NCBI GenBank assembly: GCA_963718635.1
Contig: OY970367.1
Location: 3,286,001-3,350,000, forward strand
Source: JAIOQJ01 sp963718635
GTDB taxonomy: Bacteria; Planctomycetota; Planctomycetia; Gemmatales; Gemmataceae
Direction of reading: 5' to 3'
Length of the DNA stretch: 64,000 nucleotides
A program made the translations under genes and the position numbers. Position 1 is the stretch's first letter. Each line of letters opens with the position of its first letter. The notes under the pieces were generated by a model that worked only from the letters and a program-made list of their open reading frames with translations, was not told where the DNA came from and did not search any database. Shown one piece after another: positions 36,516 to 46,947 of the stretch.

Positions 36516-36737
36516 GTCGAGCTGTGATTTTGCCAGAATCGGTTGGCGCACTTAACTCGCCCAGTCATGGGGCGCTTCGCTTGTCGGCTATCGCACCTGC
36601 AAACTTAAAGTTTTTCGATGCAAATGCAAAAACGACTGAAGTCTCAAGAACCGTATAACCGATACATCCGGTAAGCTCGACCCGTCTTTACCCTGGACGG
36701 CGCGACCGCGCACCTATCCGTTTGACCGAGAGGCGTA

Positions 36738-38446
36738 ATGTCGTTGCGGATTCTTCCACTGATCGCCATCGCCTGCCTGAGCGGTTGCGTTTACCGAGTG
36801 GCGGAGCAGACCGACCGCATGATCGCGGATATGGCCCGACGACCTTTTGACCGCGATCCGACCGAAGCGTCGCCCAATGTCTCTACCCTACCTGCCGCCG
36901 CTGAGCCTAAAGAGAGTACCAAGAGCGCCGAGCCTGCCAAAGATGTGCAGACGGCCGGCTATCTTGACGCGATTCAAGCTAAAGAGCCGGCCGAGGCGCC
37001 GTTCCGATTTACCGTGCCGGGCGATGTACCCGGCGCCGAGGCTCCTGAGTTTCGGCCGAAGAACAAAGAAGAATTGATCAAAGGGCTGGATCGCCTTTAC
37101 CCACCGTTGCCTCCCTTGCCGGAAGAGCCGAAACCTTTGCCGCGCGTAGATGGCAAGGCATATACCTTGTCCGAACTGCAAGAGATCGCCGCCCTCAACA
37201 GCCCCGTGCTTAAACAGGCGGCGGCCGACGTGAAGGCAGCCGAAGGGACTCTGGTTCAGGCGCGAACTTATACCAATCCAAAGATGGGTTATCGCTTCGA
37301 TCCTTCCAACGACGGTTCAACCGCCGGCGTGCATGGCCTGTTCCTCGATCAGCCGATCCGCATGGGCGGCAAGATGAAGTTGGAAATCGCCGCGGCGCAG
37401 AAAGATCTCGACAATGCCGAGCTTGCTCTGAAGCGAGCCCGAAGCGATTTGTCCACGCAGGTCCGAACCGCTTACTTCGGGCTACTGGTGGCCAAGGAAA
37501 CCGTTCGCGTCACGCGCACCATGTCGGTCCTCACGGATGAGATTTATCGCGCAGGTAAACCTGCTGCAGAAGGGCGGCTTTGCTGCCGGCTATGAGCCGG
37601 CCCCGCTTCGCGCACAAGCCTATGCCGCACGACTGGGGCTCAAACAAGCGATCACCAGCTACTACTATGCTTGGAAACAGGTTGTGGCGGCCGTCGGGTT
37701 ACGGCAACTGCCGTTGAGCGAAGTGTCGGGCCGGATCGACTCGCATATTCCCTATTTCGATTACGATGCCGTGCTTGCCCATGTGCTGCTCAATCACACC
37801 GATATTCGAATCGCACGAAACACGAACGAGCGGTCGCGGTACAACCTAAAGTTTGCCCAAGTTCTGCCCTACTATTCCGATCTCGATTTGCAGCTTTCGG
37901 TCGAGAAGGAATACTCGCTGCCGCCGTTCCAATGGTTTATGGCCGGCCAGCTTAGTTTCACCATTCCCGTTTGGGATCGCAACCGGGGCAACATCATGGC
38001 GGCGGAAGCCTCGATGATCCGCGCTTCGGAACAGCCTCGCGTGGCCGAGCTGACGCTGACGAACAATCTGCAAAACGCCTACGCTCTCTACAAAAACAAT
38101 CTCGATGCCCTTGAATACTACCGCCGCTATATTCTGCCCGACCAAGTGCGTGCTTACCGGGGCGTGCTTGAACGAAGGCAGGTTGATCCCACCGCGCAGT
38201 TTGGCGATCTCGTGACGGCCCAGCAGACGTTGGCCAGCAACGTGGCATCATACCTAGCTATCTTGAACCAACTTTGGACTTCGACCGTGACCGTCGCCGA
38301 CTTCTTGCAAACCGATGACTTATTCCAGCTGGCTCAGCCCAAGCCGATTCCGCCGTTGCCAGATGTGGGACCATTTCGCCCTTGCCGCAGGTCCCTGCAC
38401 CGAAACAGATGGAACCGGCCGATGCATTCAAAAGGAGCGGACCATG
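36738..38446 (+). CDS. TolC-family outer membrane efflux lipoprotein (frameshifted)
   Basis: The N-terminus MSLRILPLIAIACLSGCVYR has a lipobox (LSGC), so it is an outer membrane lipoprotein. After a Pro-rich linker the TolC alpha-barrel helices appear twice, with LSELQEIAALNSPVLKQAAADV and a matching second repeat. Frame 1 ends at 37595; the second frame (from 37537) continues RAQVNLLQKGGFAAGYEPA. Restoring one CG in the CGCG at 37551 fuses them. A further shift near 38370 would restore LPQVPAPKQMEPADAFKRSG and a stop overlapping the next start. It probably forms the exit duct of a tripartite efflux system; no inner-membrane pump gene is in the window. Confidence 0.8.
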
Positions 38447-39592
38447 AATCTTTCGAAATCCGCTCGCACTAGCTTAGGGCTGCTTGCTTTGCTTTTCGCC
38501 GTTTCGGGCGCCCACGGCCAAGAGTGGGTGGCGATCAAAGCCGAACCGACCGCTGCGCCGGCTGTGTTACCCGCATTGCCTTCCCCGACGACAGCCACCG
38601 CTCCAGAACGAACAGCGCAACCTGACTTTTTGAGTCGTCTGCCGCACCCTCCCGATCAACCTGCTTCGCTTTATGAAGCCGCATCGCCCCCGAACACCGC
38701 GACCGCACGGCCGGGACCTTACTTCGAGATTGACCCGCTGCTCGATCCGCCGGATTATCCGCGCCCGGGGTTCTTCGGGATGGTCGAGGCCCAAGTATTG
38801 TCGCCGCATATTTATAAGTCGATCGTTAACACTGCGGTCGCTGGCGCTCGGCCTCCGGACGTCATCCAATTGCCCAACCGCGGGCTGGATTGGACCGTCG
38901 CGCCGCATTTCGAACTAGGCTTCAATCTGCCGTCTGGTTTTGGCGGCTTCGCGCTTGGCTATCGCACCCTCTCATCCGCCGGCTCAGCGTTTACACCCGG
39001 ACCCGATGCCATAAGCCCTTCGCGTAGCCGGCTCGATCTGAACAGTTTCGATGTCGATTACATAAGTCGGGAGTTCACGCCGAGCGATCGTTGGACGATG
39101 CGCTGGCGCGTGGGCGGACGTTGGGCGAACGTCTACTTTGACACTTTGTTGACACAACCGCCGGCCGCCGCGGCTGCGGGCAGCGGTATCTTGCAGGAAC
39201 ATGCAACGAACAAGTTTACTGGATTCGGACCGCACGCAACTCTTGAACTGACTCATCGCTTGAATGTGCCAGGGCTATCGATCCTGGCTCGAGGTGATAT
39301 CGCGAGTATGCTCGGTCGAATCAATCAGCGCGTTTCCGAGTCCGCCCTGGACGCAACCAATCCGATCGGCGTATCGTTCGGCCAGACTGCTGTTGGTTCC
39401 TCACAGACAACGCCGGCGATCAGCTTGCTCTTCGGCGTCGATTGGCAACCGCCGCAGTGGAACTTCATCCATTGCTCGGCCGGCTACCAGTACGAATATT
39501 GGTTTAACGTCGGCCGCTTCAGCCTCATCCCTCAATCGCGCGGCGAATTGCAGCTACAAGGTTTCGTCGGGAGAATCGAATTCAACTATTAG
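38444..39592 (+). CDS. Lpg1974-type outer membrane beta-barrel protein
   Basis: 382 residues from ATG 38444, with AGGAG upstream and an ATGA overlap with the end of the TolC gene, so translation is coupled. Signal peptide LGLLALLFAVSGAHG is followed by a Pro/Ala-rich linker. Then come beta-strands with alternating hydrophobic residues (FELGFNLPSGFGGFALGYRT, WRVGGRWANVYFDTLL) and a C-terminal aromatic residue in GFVGRIEFNY, as in outer membrane barrels. The DVDYISREF and RWRVGGRWA features match the Lpg1974 pore-forming family common in planctomycetes. Confidence 0.8.
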   Translation: MNLSKSARTSLGLLALLFAVSGAHGQEWVAIKAEPTAAPAVLPALPSPTTATAPERTAQPDFLSRLPHPPDQPASLYEAASPPNTATARPGPYFEIDPLLDPPDYPRPGFFGMVEAQVLSPHIYKSIVNTAVAGARPPDVIQLPNRGLDWTVAPHFELGFNLPSGFGGFALGYRTLSSAGSAFTPGPDAISPSRSRLDLNSFDVDYISREFTPSDRWTMRWRVGGRWANVYFDTLLTQPPAAAAAGSGILQEHATNKFTGFGPHATLELTHRLNVPGLSILARGDIASMLGRINQRVSESALDATNPIGVSFGQTAVGSSQTTPAISLLFGVDWQPPQWNFIHCSAGYQYEYWFNVGRFSLIPQSRGELQLQGFVGRIEFNY

Positions 39593-39600
39593 TGCAGAGC

Positions 39601-39750
39601 GTTAACCGCGATGCGAAGGCTTTGCGTAGCGGAGCGCCGGTTAGACGAGCCGAACTACGTAAGCAATCGGGTTCCGTCGTTACCCGGCAGCTTAGGCTTT
39701 TCGGCTTGCGCCCAAAAACGCTCAGCTGTGCAAAGCCTCCGCGTCGCGGC
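39601..39750. repeat. Composite R3 repeat
   Basis: GTTAACCGCGATGCGAAGGC at the left and AAGCCTCCGCGTCGCGGC at the right, with R2b-like GACGAGCCGAACTACGTAAG inside. It follows the porin gene directly. The rest of 39751-40043 has no gene: an open frame from 39816 runs into the next gene but lacks a signal peptide. Confidence 0.8.
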
Positions 39751-40043
39751 GTCCAGGGCTTAAATTTACAATACTATCGGCCTGAAAAGATGAGCGAAAT
39801 CCGATAGCCGGTTCGTTGACGGCGCTGACGTCTCTAACGCAAATCATTTTGGCGAATAATGCCACCAACAACTGCCCCAAAACTTTCGAGGTGTTCCATC
39901 TGGTTGAAACCGATCTCATTCCCGGCTATGCTTTAGTACGCCCATCGCATAAGAAGATCGTAACCTGCCGGACTTGCTCAGCCCCCCTTGAAGAAAATTC
40001 GATCAACTCACTCAATCCCGCCGATGCCCCACGAGGCCATTCC

Positions 40044-43000
40044 ATGCATCATCTTGCACGAGTATTGCTGTTGCTTGTAGTTGCTCCGCTAACCTTGAGA
40101 GCCGAGGAGCCAGCAGCAGCGAAAAGAAAAGCGAGCGGTCCTTATGCCGCTCCGATCAGCATTGAACCTTCGCACATTTCGACTGACAAAAAGGTCGTCT
40201 ACGACTTCGACATCGTTTATGTACGCGCGCCACGGCGGCAGGCGGATGGCCGATCGAAGTGGGCGGAGGTGGGCGATCCGCGCTCGATGGAGCCAGGCGC
40301 CGACTTAGTGCTTCTGCATCCGGATGGTTCCGAGGAAATCCTGGTTGAAGCGCAAGGGAACGAGTCCGTTGCCGACCCGTATGTCTCGTTCGATGGCAAG
40401 ACGGTTTACTTCGCGAAGTTCCACGATGTGAAGACGCATAAAGGGTCGGATATTTACAAAATCCACGTGCCGACACGTAAAATCACGCAATTGACAACGC
40501 AGACGTTTACACCGAACACGGGTGCGGCGGACTGGTTGAAAACAGCGCTTCCGGGGTGGGGCGTGCATAATCTTGGACCCTGTCCGTTGCCGGGCGGCCG
40601 TTTAGCCTTTGTCAGCGATCGCAATGCGTTCAAGGCCGTCAATGCCGGCTATGCTCCAAACGCCCTTGCGCTGCAATTGTTCACGATGCAGGATGATGGA
40701 ACCAATGTGGAATGCATCGGCCATCTGAATCTGGGTTCTGCATTGCATCCGGTCATTCTTAAAGACGGCCGGCTCATGTTCAGTTCGCTCGAATCGCAGT
40801 CGTTGCGCAGCCAGCATCTATGGGGACTTTGGTCGATCAACCCCGATGGCACGCGCTGGGGCCCGCTCTTCAGCGCTTTTGAAATCGGCAATGGCACGGC
40901 TGATTCCGCTCATTTTCAGGCGCAGATTTCGGATGGCAGCATCATCCTTGAATCGTATTACAACCTGAATAATTCGGGATTTGGCACTTACTATAAGTTT
41001 CCGCCGCAAGCGCACGATGGCTACGCATCGTTTGGCCCGGGTTACAAGCCGGATGCCGCCAATGCCAAACTCCGCCACGGCCGCGACGGAGAAGGCAAGG
41101 GAAAGTTCATCCAATTCCCCTTTAGCCCCTTCGGCATCGAAGCGTTCACGCCCTTTGTCTTAAAAGGCGATTGGCCTTCGGAATCGACCATTCTGAATAA
41201 GAGCGATGCCCCGCGCGTCGGCAAGGTGACTCATCCGTCGGCGGCGCCGGACAACCATCTGCTGACGGTCTGGTCGGCAGGTTCACTCAACGCTTACACC
41301 CGGCATACGCCTGCTTTCGACAGCGGGATTTATCTGATCAAAGACGGCAAGCCGATCGACGAGCCGGGCCAAATGCTCCTCATCAAGAACGATCCGAAAT
41401 ACCACGAACAGTGGCCCCGCGCCCTCGTCCCCTACGAGCGCATCTTTGGCATCAAGGAACCGGTCGATCTGACGCCTCTGAAGAACGACGGCACACTGTC
41501 GCGCCATTTACCGGCTGGCACTCCCTTCGGCCTCGTTGGTTCATCGAGCCTTTACAAGCGCGAGAGCTATCCATACGGCGTGGTGAAGCCAGGCAGCGTT
41601 ACCGCAGGCTACGCGGGCGACAAAGACTCCACGGGTTATCGCGGGTTCGACAACTCGCATAATTGGACGGTGCAGGGCGCTGAGGCGGGCCTTTACAGTA
41701 ATGATGACATCCATGCCATTCGCATTCTCGCGCTCGAGCCGACGAGCGAAACGCGCCCGAAGAACGGGCGCACTTTCTACAACCACGGCAAAGAGCGGAT
41801 GCGCATTCTTGGCGAGTTTCCGGTGCGAAAATTCGATGACAATAAGCAGCCGCTCGATCCGGACGGCAATCCCGATACCAGCTTTCTCGCCAAGATTCCG
41901 GCGGACATTGCCTGGACTTTTCAAACGCTCGACAAACGTGGCATGGTGTTGAACATGGCGCAGACCTGGCACCAATTACGCCCGGGCGAGATACGAACCG
42001 ATTGCGGCGGCTGCCATGCCCACAGTCAAAAGCCGACCGACTTCAATCTTACTTTGGCCGCCAAGGCCGACTACCAAGTCTTTGACCTGACTTCGCGAAC
42101 GCCCCTTCTGACGACCAAAAAGTTCGACGAATCGGGAAGTAAATGGGACGCCAAGGAAGAGACCGGCTTGCGCTACGCCAAGAGCGTCAAGAACGTCGAA
42201 TTTTTTCGCGATGTGAAGCCGATTCTGGAACGCAGCTGCGTTGCCTGCCATACACATAAGGAAGAAGCGCCCTCGGGCAACTTGGCGCTCGACGATGAAC
42301 GACCGGTTAAGGCTTATCACCCGGCAGGACACGCGTTCGAGTTTTCGGCGCCGGCAACTTATGCTAGACTCGCCGGCGATCCCAGAGGGCAATGGGGTCA
42401 CAAGCCTTTGAATCGCCATGGCTGGACCGAGCAAGCTGCTTCGCGTTATGTCCGGATGTTTCAGTCACGCCGCAGCTTGCTGATTTGGAAGATCTTTGGC
42501 GAGCGTCTCGATGGCTGGAAGAACGACGATCTTCCCTTTGAATCGATCCCCGGCGATCCGTCATCATTACGTCACAAGGGCAATCCTGTCCCGGATAACG
42601 CCAAGAATCGCGAGTTAGCCGCATATCGGCTTTACTGGCGGAATCATGCCGCCGCCGCAAGCGGTGGCTGACGGCAAAGTGAAGGCATTGACCGACGAAG
42701 ATCGCTTTACGCTCGTGCGCTGGATCGATCTCGGCTGTCCTATCGACTTGGATTACGACTCGGCCAGGCCCGAACGAACGGGCTCGGGTTGGATGCTCGA
42801 CGATCAACGGCCCACTCTCACCTTGGCCCTTCCTCAACCGGGCGCCAACGGCTCACTTTCGCGCATCGTTGTGGGAATGAACGACTACGAAAGCGGACTC
42901 GATATGGGTAGTTTGCAGATCGTTGCCGATTTCGAAATCGACGGTATCAAAGCCGGCGCCAATCTAGCTTCCAGGTTGAAAGCTATCGACCCGGGCGTGT

Positions 43001-43125
43001 GGGAAATGAAATTGGCAAAGCCGTTGACTACTCTCTCAAAAGGCTTGCTCTCCGTGTCCATCAAAGATAAGCAAGGGAACATCACACGCATCGACCGCAC
43101 CTTCAAAATCGACAAGAAGGATTAA
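40044..43125 (+). CDS. Secreted PD40 propeller protein with c-type haem motifs (frameshifted)
   Basis: About 1026 residues from ATG 40044 with CGAGG upstream; the signal peptide is MHHLARVLLLLVVAPLTLRA. The first 600 residues hold PD40/TolB-like blades (ADPYVSFDGKTVYFAKFHD, GSDIYKIHVPTRKITQL, GGRLAFVSDRNA). Two CxxCH haem sites follow, CGGCH in TDCGGCHAHS and CVACH in RSCVACHTHK. The frame breaks near 42615-42628; the next frame restores GIMPPPQAVADGKV and LVRWIDLGCPIDLD. The order propeller, haem, haem resembles the alpha subunit of hydrazine synthase, but many non-anammox planctomycetes have relatives of unknown role. Confidence 0.8.
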
Positions 43126-43394
43126 CGAGGCTTTACCGCAGGCCAGCGAGAAGTTCCTGAGCACGAGACAGCCAATGTCAAATCAAAATTCGTCAGCCAC
43201 GGATTAAACACGGACGAAACACGGATGAATCAAATATCCGATGCTGTGCTCGAAGCACTCGCCTTAATTGAACTTCTTCGATTTAATCCGTGTTTGTTCT
43301 GTGTTCCATCCGTGGCTAAATTTCTTCCGCTTCGCTGGGCGACTCGTGTAAAACCTGGCTAATTCACGATGAGTTTGTTTGGTAAGTAGCCTAG
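43126..43394. repeat. Full-length R1 repeat element, copy B
   Basis: Starts CGAGGCTTTACCGCAGGCCA immediately after the stop codon of the preceding gene and ends GTAGCCTAG. It matches copy A (20078-20352) over its whole length, including the tail CACGATGAGTTTGTTTGG. Confidence 0.85.
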
Positions 43395-43497
43395 CGCTTC
43401 AACGCTTTTCCGAGTCGGAAGCGTAAGCGACGGATGTTCACAACGACAAGAGGTCGGAGATGAAAGAGAACGGAGAAGCACCGCTGAACATCCGGAA

Positions 43498-44256
43498 TTG
43501 ACCGTCGGCGACGATCTTGTTGCCGTCGGCGCCGATTTCGTTCCACTCAAAGAAGTGAGCGAGACCGCTTCGGTCAAGAACCACGAGATTGATCGTTATC
43601 AGCGCGATTCCCTTCATGCCGAGGAGGCGTTCGCCCACGCCGTCGAGACGGCGAACAGTGGCGATTACCAGAAAGCCGTTCAAGAATATCTGCGGGCGGC
43701 CAAGATTGCGGAGACGGCCCGCGAATGGTACGTCGCTGCCGTATCGCTGGAACGCATCGGCAACTTCTTATGCGATCCCAAGCCTCCTTTTGACTTGGAA
43801 CGGGCGATCCGCACCTATCATCGGGCAGTGGCGGCTTACGAACAAAGCGGCCATTACGACGAGGCCAGGCGCATTCTCTATCGCATGCAATACTTGAAGA
43901 TGACACGCGGGCGCGAACTGCGCCATTCATTCGAATGGCGCATGGAAATGTATCTCTACTGGCTGTTCGCGGGTTTCGGCTTTCGGCCTCTTCGAGTGGT
44001 CGGCACCGCCATCACGACCGTGATTCTTTTCGGCCTCATCTATTGGCTTTCGGGTGGCGTGCTCGCTGCCGGTACGCATGAACCCGCCGCCTTTTCGGAC
44101 TGTCTCTACTTCAGCGGCACGACCTTCACCACCATCGGCTATGGCGATTACATCCCTGCGCCGTTTGCCCGCCCGATGGCATTGGTGGAAGGCGCGGTCG
44201 GCGTACTCTCGCTCGGCTTCTTCGTGGTTATTCTCTCGAATCGGCTGCGACATTGA
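43498..44256 (+). CDS. Potassium channel with N-terminal TPR-like domain
   Basis: 252 residues. The C-terminal half is a two-helix K+ channel pore: TM1 VGTAITTVILFGLIYWLSGG, pore helix and filter FTTIGYGDYIP (the TTIGYGD potassium filter), and TM2 ALVEGAVGVLSLGFFVVIL. The first 150 residues are helical with TPR-like pairs (AFAHAVETANSGDYQKAVQE, RAIRTYHRAVAAYEQSGHYD), so the channel is probably gated or anchored by a protein partner. The start is uncertain: a TTG at 43498 has no good site, whereas an ATG at 43460 has GAGGTCGGAG upstream but is out of frame, perhaps through another indel. Confidence 0.82.
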   Translation: MTVGDDLVAVGADFVPLKEVSETASVKNHEIDRYQRDSLHAEEAFAHAVETANSGDYQKAVQEYLRAAKIAETAREWYVAAVSLERIGNFLCDPKPPFDLERAIRTYHRAVAAYEQSGHYDEARRILYRMQYLKMTRGRELRHSFEWRMEMYLYWLFAGFGFRPLRVVGTAITTVILFGLIYWLSGGVLAAGTHEPAAFSDCLYFSGTTFTTIGYGDYIPAPFARPMALVEGAVGVLSLGFFVVILSNRLRH

Positions 44257-44260
44257 AGAG

Positions 44261-44283
44261 TGCCCAAGCGAGACGCTTGGGCA
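44261..44283. terminator. Bidirectional terminator-like hairpin between convergent genes
   Basis: TGCCCAAGC and GCTTGGGCA form a perfect 9-bp stem around GAGAC, followed by TTGTTGTT. It lies in the 45-base gap between the channel gene and the convergent prenyltransferase-fold gene. Confidence 0.75.
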
Positions 44284-44301
44284 TTGTTGTTCGAGATCGG
44301 G

Positions 44302-45390
44302 TTACTTCTTCACCGTATAACTGAGCGACAACAGCGAGAAGCCCGTAGCGAGTTCAGGGGCGCCTTCGCCGAAGCCGGGGTTCTTGTTGGCCCACGAACC
44401 ATTTTCCGCCTGCTTCGATTTCAACGTATCGAAAAGCTCCTGGCGCCAATCGTGCTTTTTGCCTTGCGCATCTTCGAAGGAATCTTCGCCGAGGGCGTCC
44501 ATTGCTTTGGCAAAGACGTGGTAGTAGTAGAACAGGCCTGCATCTTTTTGGCCGGGGTTTTCTTCGAGCGTGTAGTGCTTCTTGATCCAGGCAATGGCCG
44601 CCTTCACGCGCGGGTCTTCCTTGCCCTTGCCGGCGTAGAGGAAACTCTTGAGACCGGCGTAGGTCATGCCTCCCTCGGAACGCAGGCCGCCTTCGGGCGT
44701 GACGCGTTCGTCTTTCTTCTCTTTACTCGCGGTGAGGAAGGGGTTGTAGACGAAGCCTCCTTTGTCGTCTTCGCTCGCTTTGGTGGCCCACTCTTGCTTT
44801 TGCACTTCGCCGGGCAAGTTCTGGCAGCGCGTCAAGAAAATCAAGGCATCCTTCACGGCTGGGTCATCTTTCGGCACACCAGCAGCCAGCAACGCCTCGA
44901 CGAAGAAGTGCGAATTGGAAACATCGGGCCGGCTGCCGCCATCGTAGCCAACGCCCCCTTGGCGATCGTCTTTCTCCTGATGTTGCAAGGTCTTCAGAAA
45001 CTTGGAAGCGTTGGCGATCACTTTGTCGTACTTACCATCGATGTTGGCGTCTTTGAAAGCGAGCAAGGCCACGCTCGTCATATAATTGGCAAGCTGCTTG
45101 TTGTAGATGCCGCCATCCGGTTGCACGTTTTTCTCGAGGTATTCAAGGGCTTTCTTAACGATGGGGTCATCGCCGTGGCCGTTGCGCACTAGGCCGGCCA
45201 CAACGATAGCGGTGATGCCCGGGCCGCCGAACTTCGGCGCGAAACTGCCATCTGCGTTCTGTTTTGTCTTCAGGAACGCGATTGATTTCTCGACAACCTC
45301 GTTCACGTCGGTAGACTTGGGCGCTGCGTTCAGAGGAACCGCCACTGCTATCAGCGTCAGGACAAGGCAAGCGCGCAACAAATGGTTCAT
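44302..45390 (-). CDS. Secreted prenyltransferase/squalene-cyclase-repeat protein
   Basis: 362 residues with signal peptide HLLRACLVLTLIAVAVPLNA. It carries repeated helices of the alpha/alpha-barrel type (squalene-hopene cyclase and prenyltransferase repeats): SIAFLKTKQNADGSFAPKFG, ALEYLEKNVQPDGGIYN, FLKTLQHQEKDDRQGGVGYD and LFDTLKSKQAENGSWANK, each with the conserved Gln-x-x-D/N-G-S-W/F. The catalytic DxDD of cyclases is not seen. Such proteins are numerous in planctomycetes and exported; function unknown. Confidence 0.85.
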   Translation of the reverse strand: MNHLLRACLVLTLIAVAVPLNAAPKSTDVNEVVEKSIAFLKTKQNADGSFAPKFGGPGITAIVVAGLVRNGHGDDPIVKKALEYLEKNVQPDGGIYNKQLANYMTSVALLAFKDANIDGKYDKVIANASKFLKTLQHQEKDDRQGGVGYDGGSRPDVSNSHFFVEALLAAGVPKDDPAVKDALIFLTRCQNLPGEVQKQEWATKASEDDKGGFVYNPFLTASKEKKDERVTPEGGLRSEGGMTYAGLKSFLYAGKGKEDPRVKAAIAWIKKHYTLEENPGQKDAGLFYYYHVFAKAMDALGEDSFEDAQGKKHDWRQELFDTLKSKQAENGSWANKNPGFGEGAPELATGFSLLSLSYTVKK

Positions 45391-45468
45391 GGGTAAAATC
45401 TCGTTGAAGGTTGATTGGCGACATCTTCCGAATCGCGGATAAGGGGCGTTGTTGATTATAGAGGTTCA

Positions 45469-45610
45469 TGGCGAGCCGAATCGCGTGAGCAGTCGGGTGT
45501 TAGATTTTGCAAGATCGCCTCAGCGGGCGCATCTGTAGGGTGGGTGAAGGCTTTGCGCAACCACCATTGGGCTACGAAAGTGGGTTGCGCAAAGCCTTTA
45601 ACGACCCTAC
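45469..45610. repeat. R2b motif and a 76-base inverted repeat
   Basis: A GGCGAGCCGAATCGCGTGAG motif (45469) is followed at 45535-45610 by an inverted repeat: GTAGGG and CCCTAC at the ends, and AAGGCTTTGCGCAACC with GGTTGCGCAAAGCCTT nearer the loop. It lies between the prenyltransferase-fold gene and holA. Confidence 0.85.
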
Positions 45611-45616
45611 AAGTCC

Positions 45617-46624
45617 TCAATGTTTCGGCCGTGCCAGGCGAACGATGAGGCGCTCGAGTACTAGCTTGGGCAGGAGCGGGCTGCCGCCTTTCATGCCGGA
45701 GTCGGTTTCGACGAGCCAGTCGTAGAGTTTGTCGAGCCGGCCTTGGCCCAGGTGTTTCATCTGCTTGCGCGTGTTGTCGCGCGCCTGGGGCCATTTGGCG
45801 ATACCGCCTTGGTCCATCGCCAAATCCAGCGGTGTGCCGAGTTCATGCAGGCGGGCGGTCATGGCGATGCGGCGCAGCTGGGCGCTCAAAGCGCCGAGGA
45901 TGGCGATCTCGGCGTCTCCCTGTTCGAAGAGTTCGCCTAAAATTGTCAACGCTTCAGACGGCTTGCCTTCGCCGATGGCATCCATGATTTTAAAGACGTT
46001 AGCTTCCCGGCTTCGCCCGACCAACGCATCAACATCGGCTATGTCAATCGACGGCCGAGCGCCTGCGTAGATCGATAACTTTTCCAGTTCCGCATCGAGC
46101 AAACCCATCTGCGGGCCGGTCAGTTCAACCAGCAACTCGGCCGCATTGCCCGCTATTTTCTTCTGGTAGTGGGCTTTCGCCCAACTGATGCACCAGCCGG
46201 ACATCTTGTAAGCGGGCGGTCCTTTGCAGACAAGCGTCGCCGAATCGGGGATCAGCTTTGACAGTTTGGTCGTGGCAGCCCACGATTTGACATCGAGGAT
46301 CAAGATGCCATGGATGGCCGGGCTTTCCGTGTATTTTTCAAGCACCGCCCGATACTTTGTAACGAACGGGTCGGCCTGTTCCACGATGACAACGCGCGAA
46401 TCGCAAAGAAAAGGCAGCGTGTCGAGTTCACTACGAATGGCGGCGAAATCGGCCTTATCGCCCGGATAGGTCGAGATGGCGAAAGAGGGGTCCGAGTCGC
46501 CGATGATCGCGGTTTGCAAGGCTGCAAGCGCCCGACGTTTGAGAAAATCCTCATCGCCGGCGACGACAAAGATCGGCTGCTTTTTAACTTTGCCGCCTTT
46601 GTCCAAAAAGGTCATCGCGTCCAT
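45617..46624 (-). CDS. holA: DNA polymerase III subunit delta
   Basis: 335 residues. It loads the beta clamp as part of the clamp-loader complex. N-terminal KQPIFVVAGDEDFLKRRALA is the usual delta start (ATP-binding fold without Walker motifs), followed by the region with DTLPFLCDSRVVIVE and the collar-domain helices KPSEALTILGELFEQGD and AQLRRIAMTARLHELG. Length and order match bacterial HolA. The start may be the ATG at 46615. Not linked to other replication genes here. Confidence 0.9.
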   Translation of the reverse strand: MDAMTFLDKGGKVKKQPIFVVAGDEDFLKRRALAALQTAIIGDSDPSFAISTYPGDKADFAAIRSELDTLPFLCDSRVVIVEQADPFVTKYRAVLEKYTESPAIHGILILDVKSWAATTKLSKLIPDSATLVCKGPPAYKMSGWCISWAKAHYQKKIAGNAAELLVELTGPQMGLLDAELEKLSIYAGARPSIDIADVDALVGRSREANVFKIMDAIGEGKPSEALTILGELFEQGDAEIAILGALSAQLRRIAMTARLHELGTPLDLAMDQGGIAKWPQARDNTRKQMKHLGQGRLDKLYDWLVETDSGMKGGSPLLPKLVLERLIVRLARPKH

Positions 46625-46651
46625 GATTTCATGTTATCAACCGGAGCGAGA

Positions 46652-46947
46652 CTAGCGAAGCTGCGCCTGAGACCAATGAGACGAGCGAGCCGCAGGCCGA
46701 CCTCTTCGAAGTCACATCGGGCCTTTGGCGAATGTTAAATCAAAATCCTTTAGCCACGGATTAAACACGGGCGGAATACGGATAAATCAACATCTTGATG
46801 CATGCTCGACACTCGCCCTTATTAAAGGGCGTCGATTTTGTCCGTGTTTCTTCTGTGTTCCATCCGTGGCTAATTGATTTTGGTTGATTTGCGCAACATC
46901 TTGAACTGGATTTCAACATTATGTATTTGCCTTGATAAGCGACCTAG
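46652..46947. repeat. R1 repeat element, copy C (divergent)
   Basis: Starts CTAGCGAAGCTGCGCCTGAG and ends GATAAGCGACCTAG. The central arms TTAGCCACGGATTAAACACG and TCCATCCGTGGCTAA are intact, and the flanks are diverged from copies A and B. The final CTAG overlaps the stop codon of the next gene. Confidence 0.75.

Noticed and set aside
39816..40043. N-terminal extension of the PD40 protein
   Set aside because: The signal peptide starts at 40044 with its own ribosome binding site; the extension has no family similarity.
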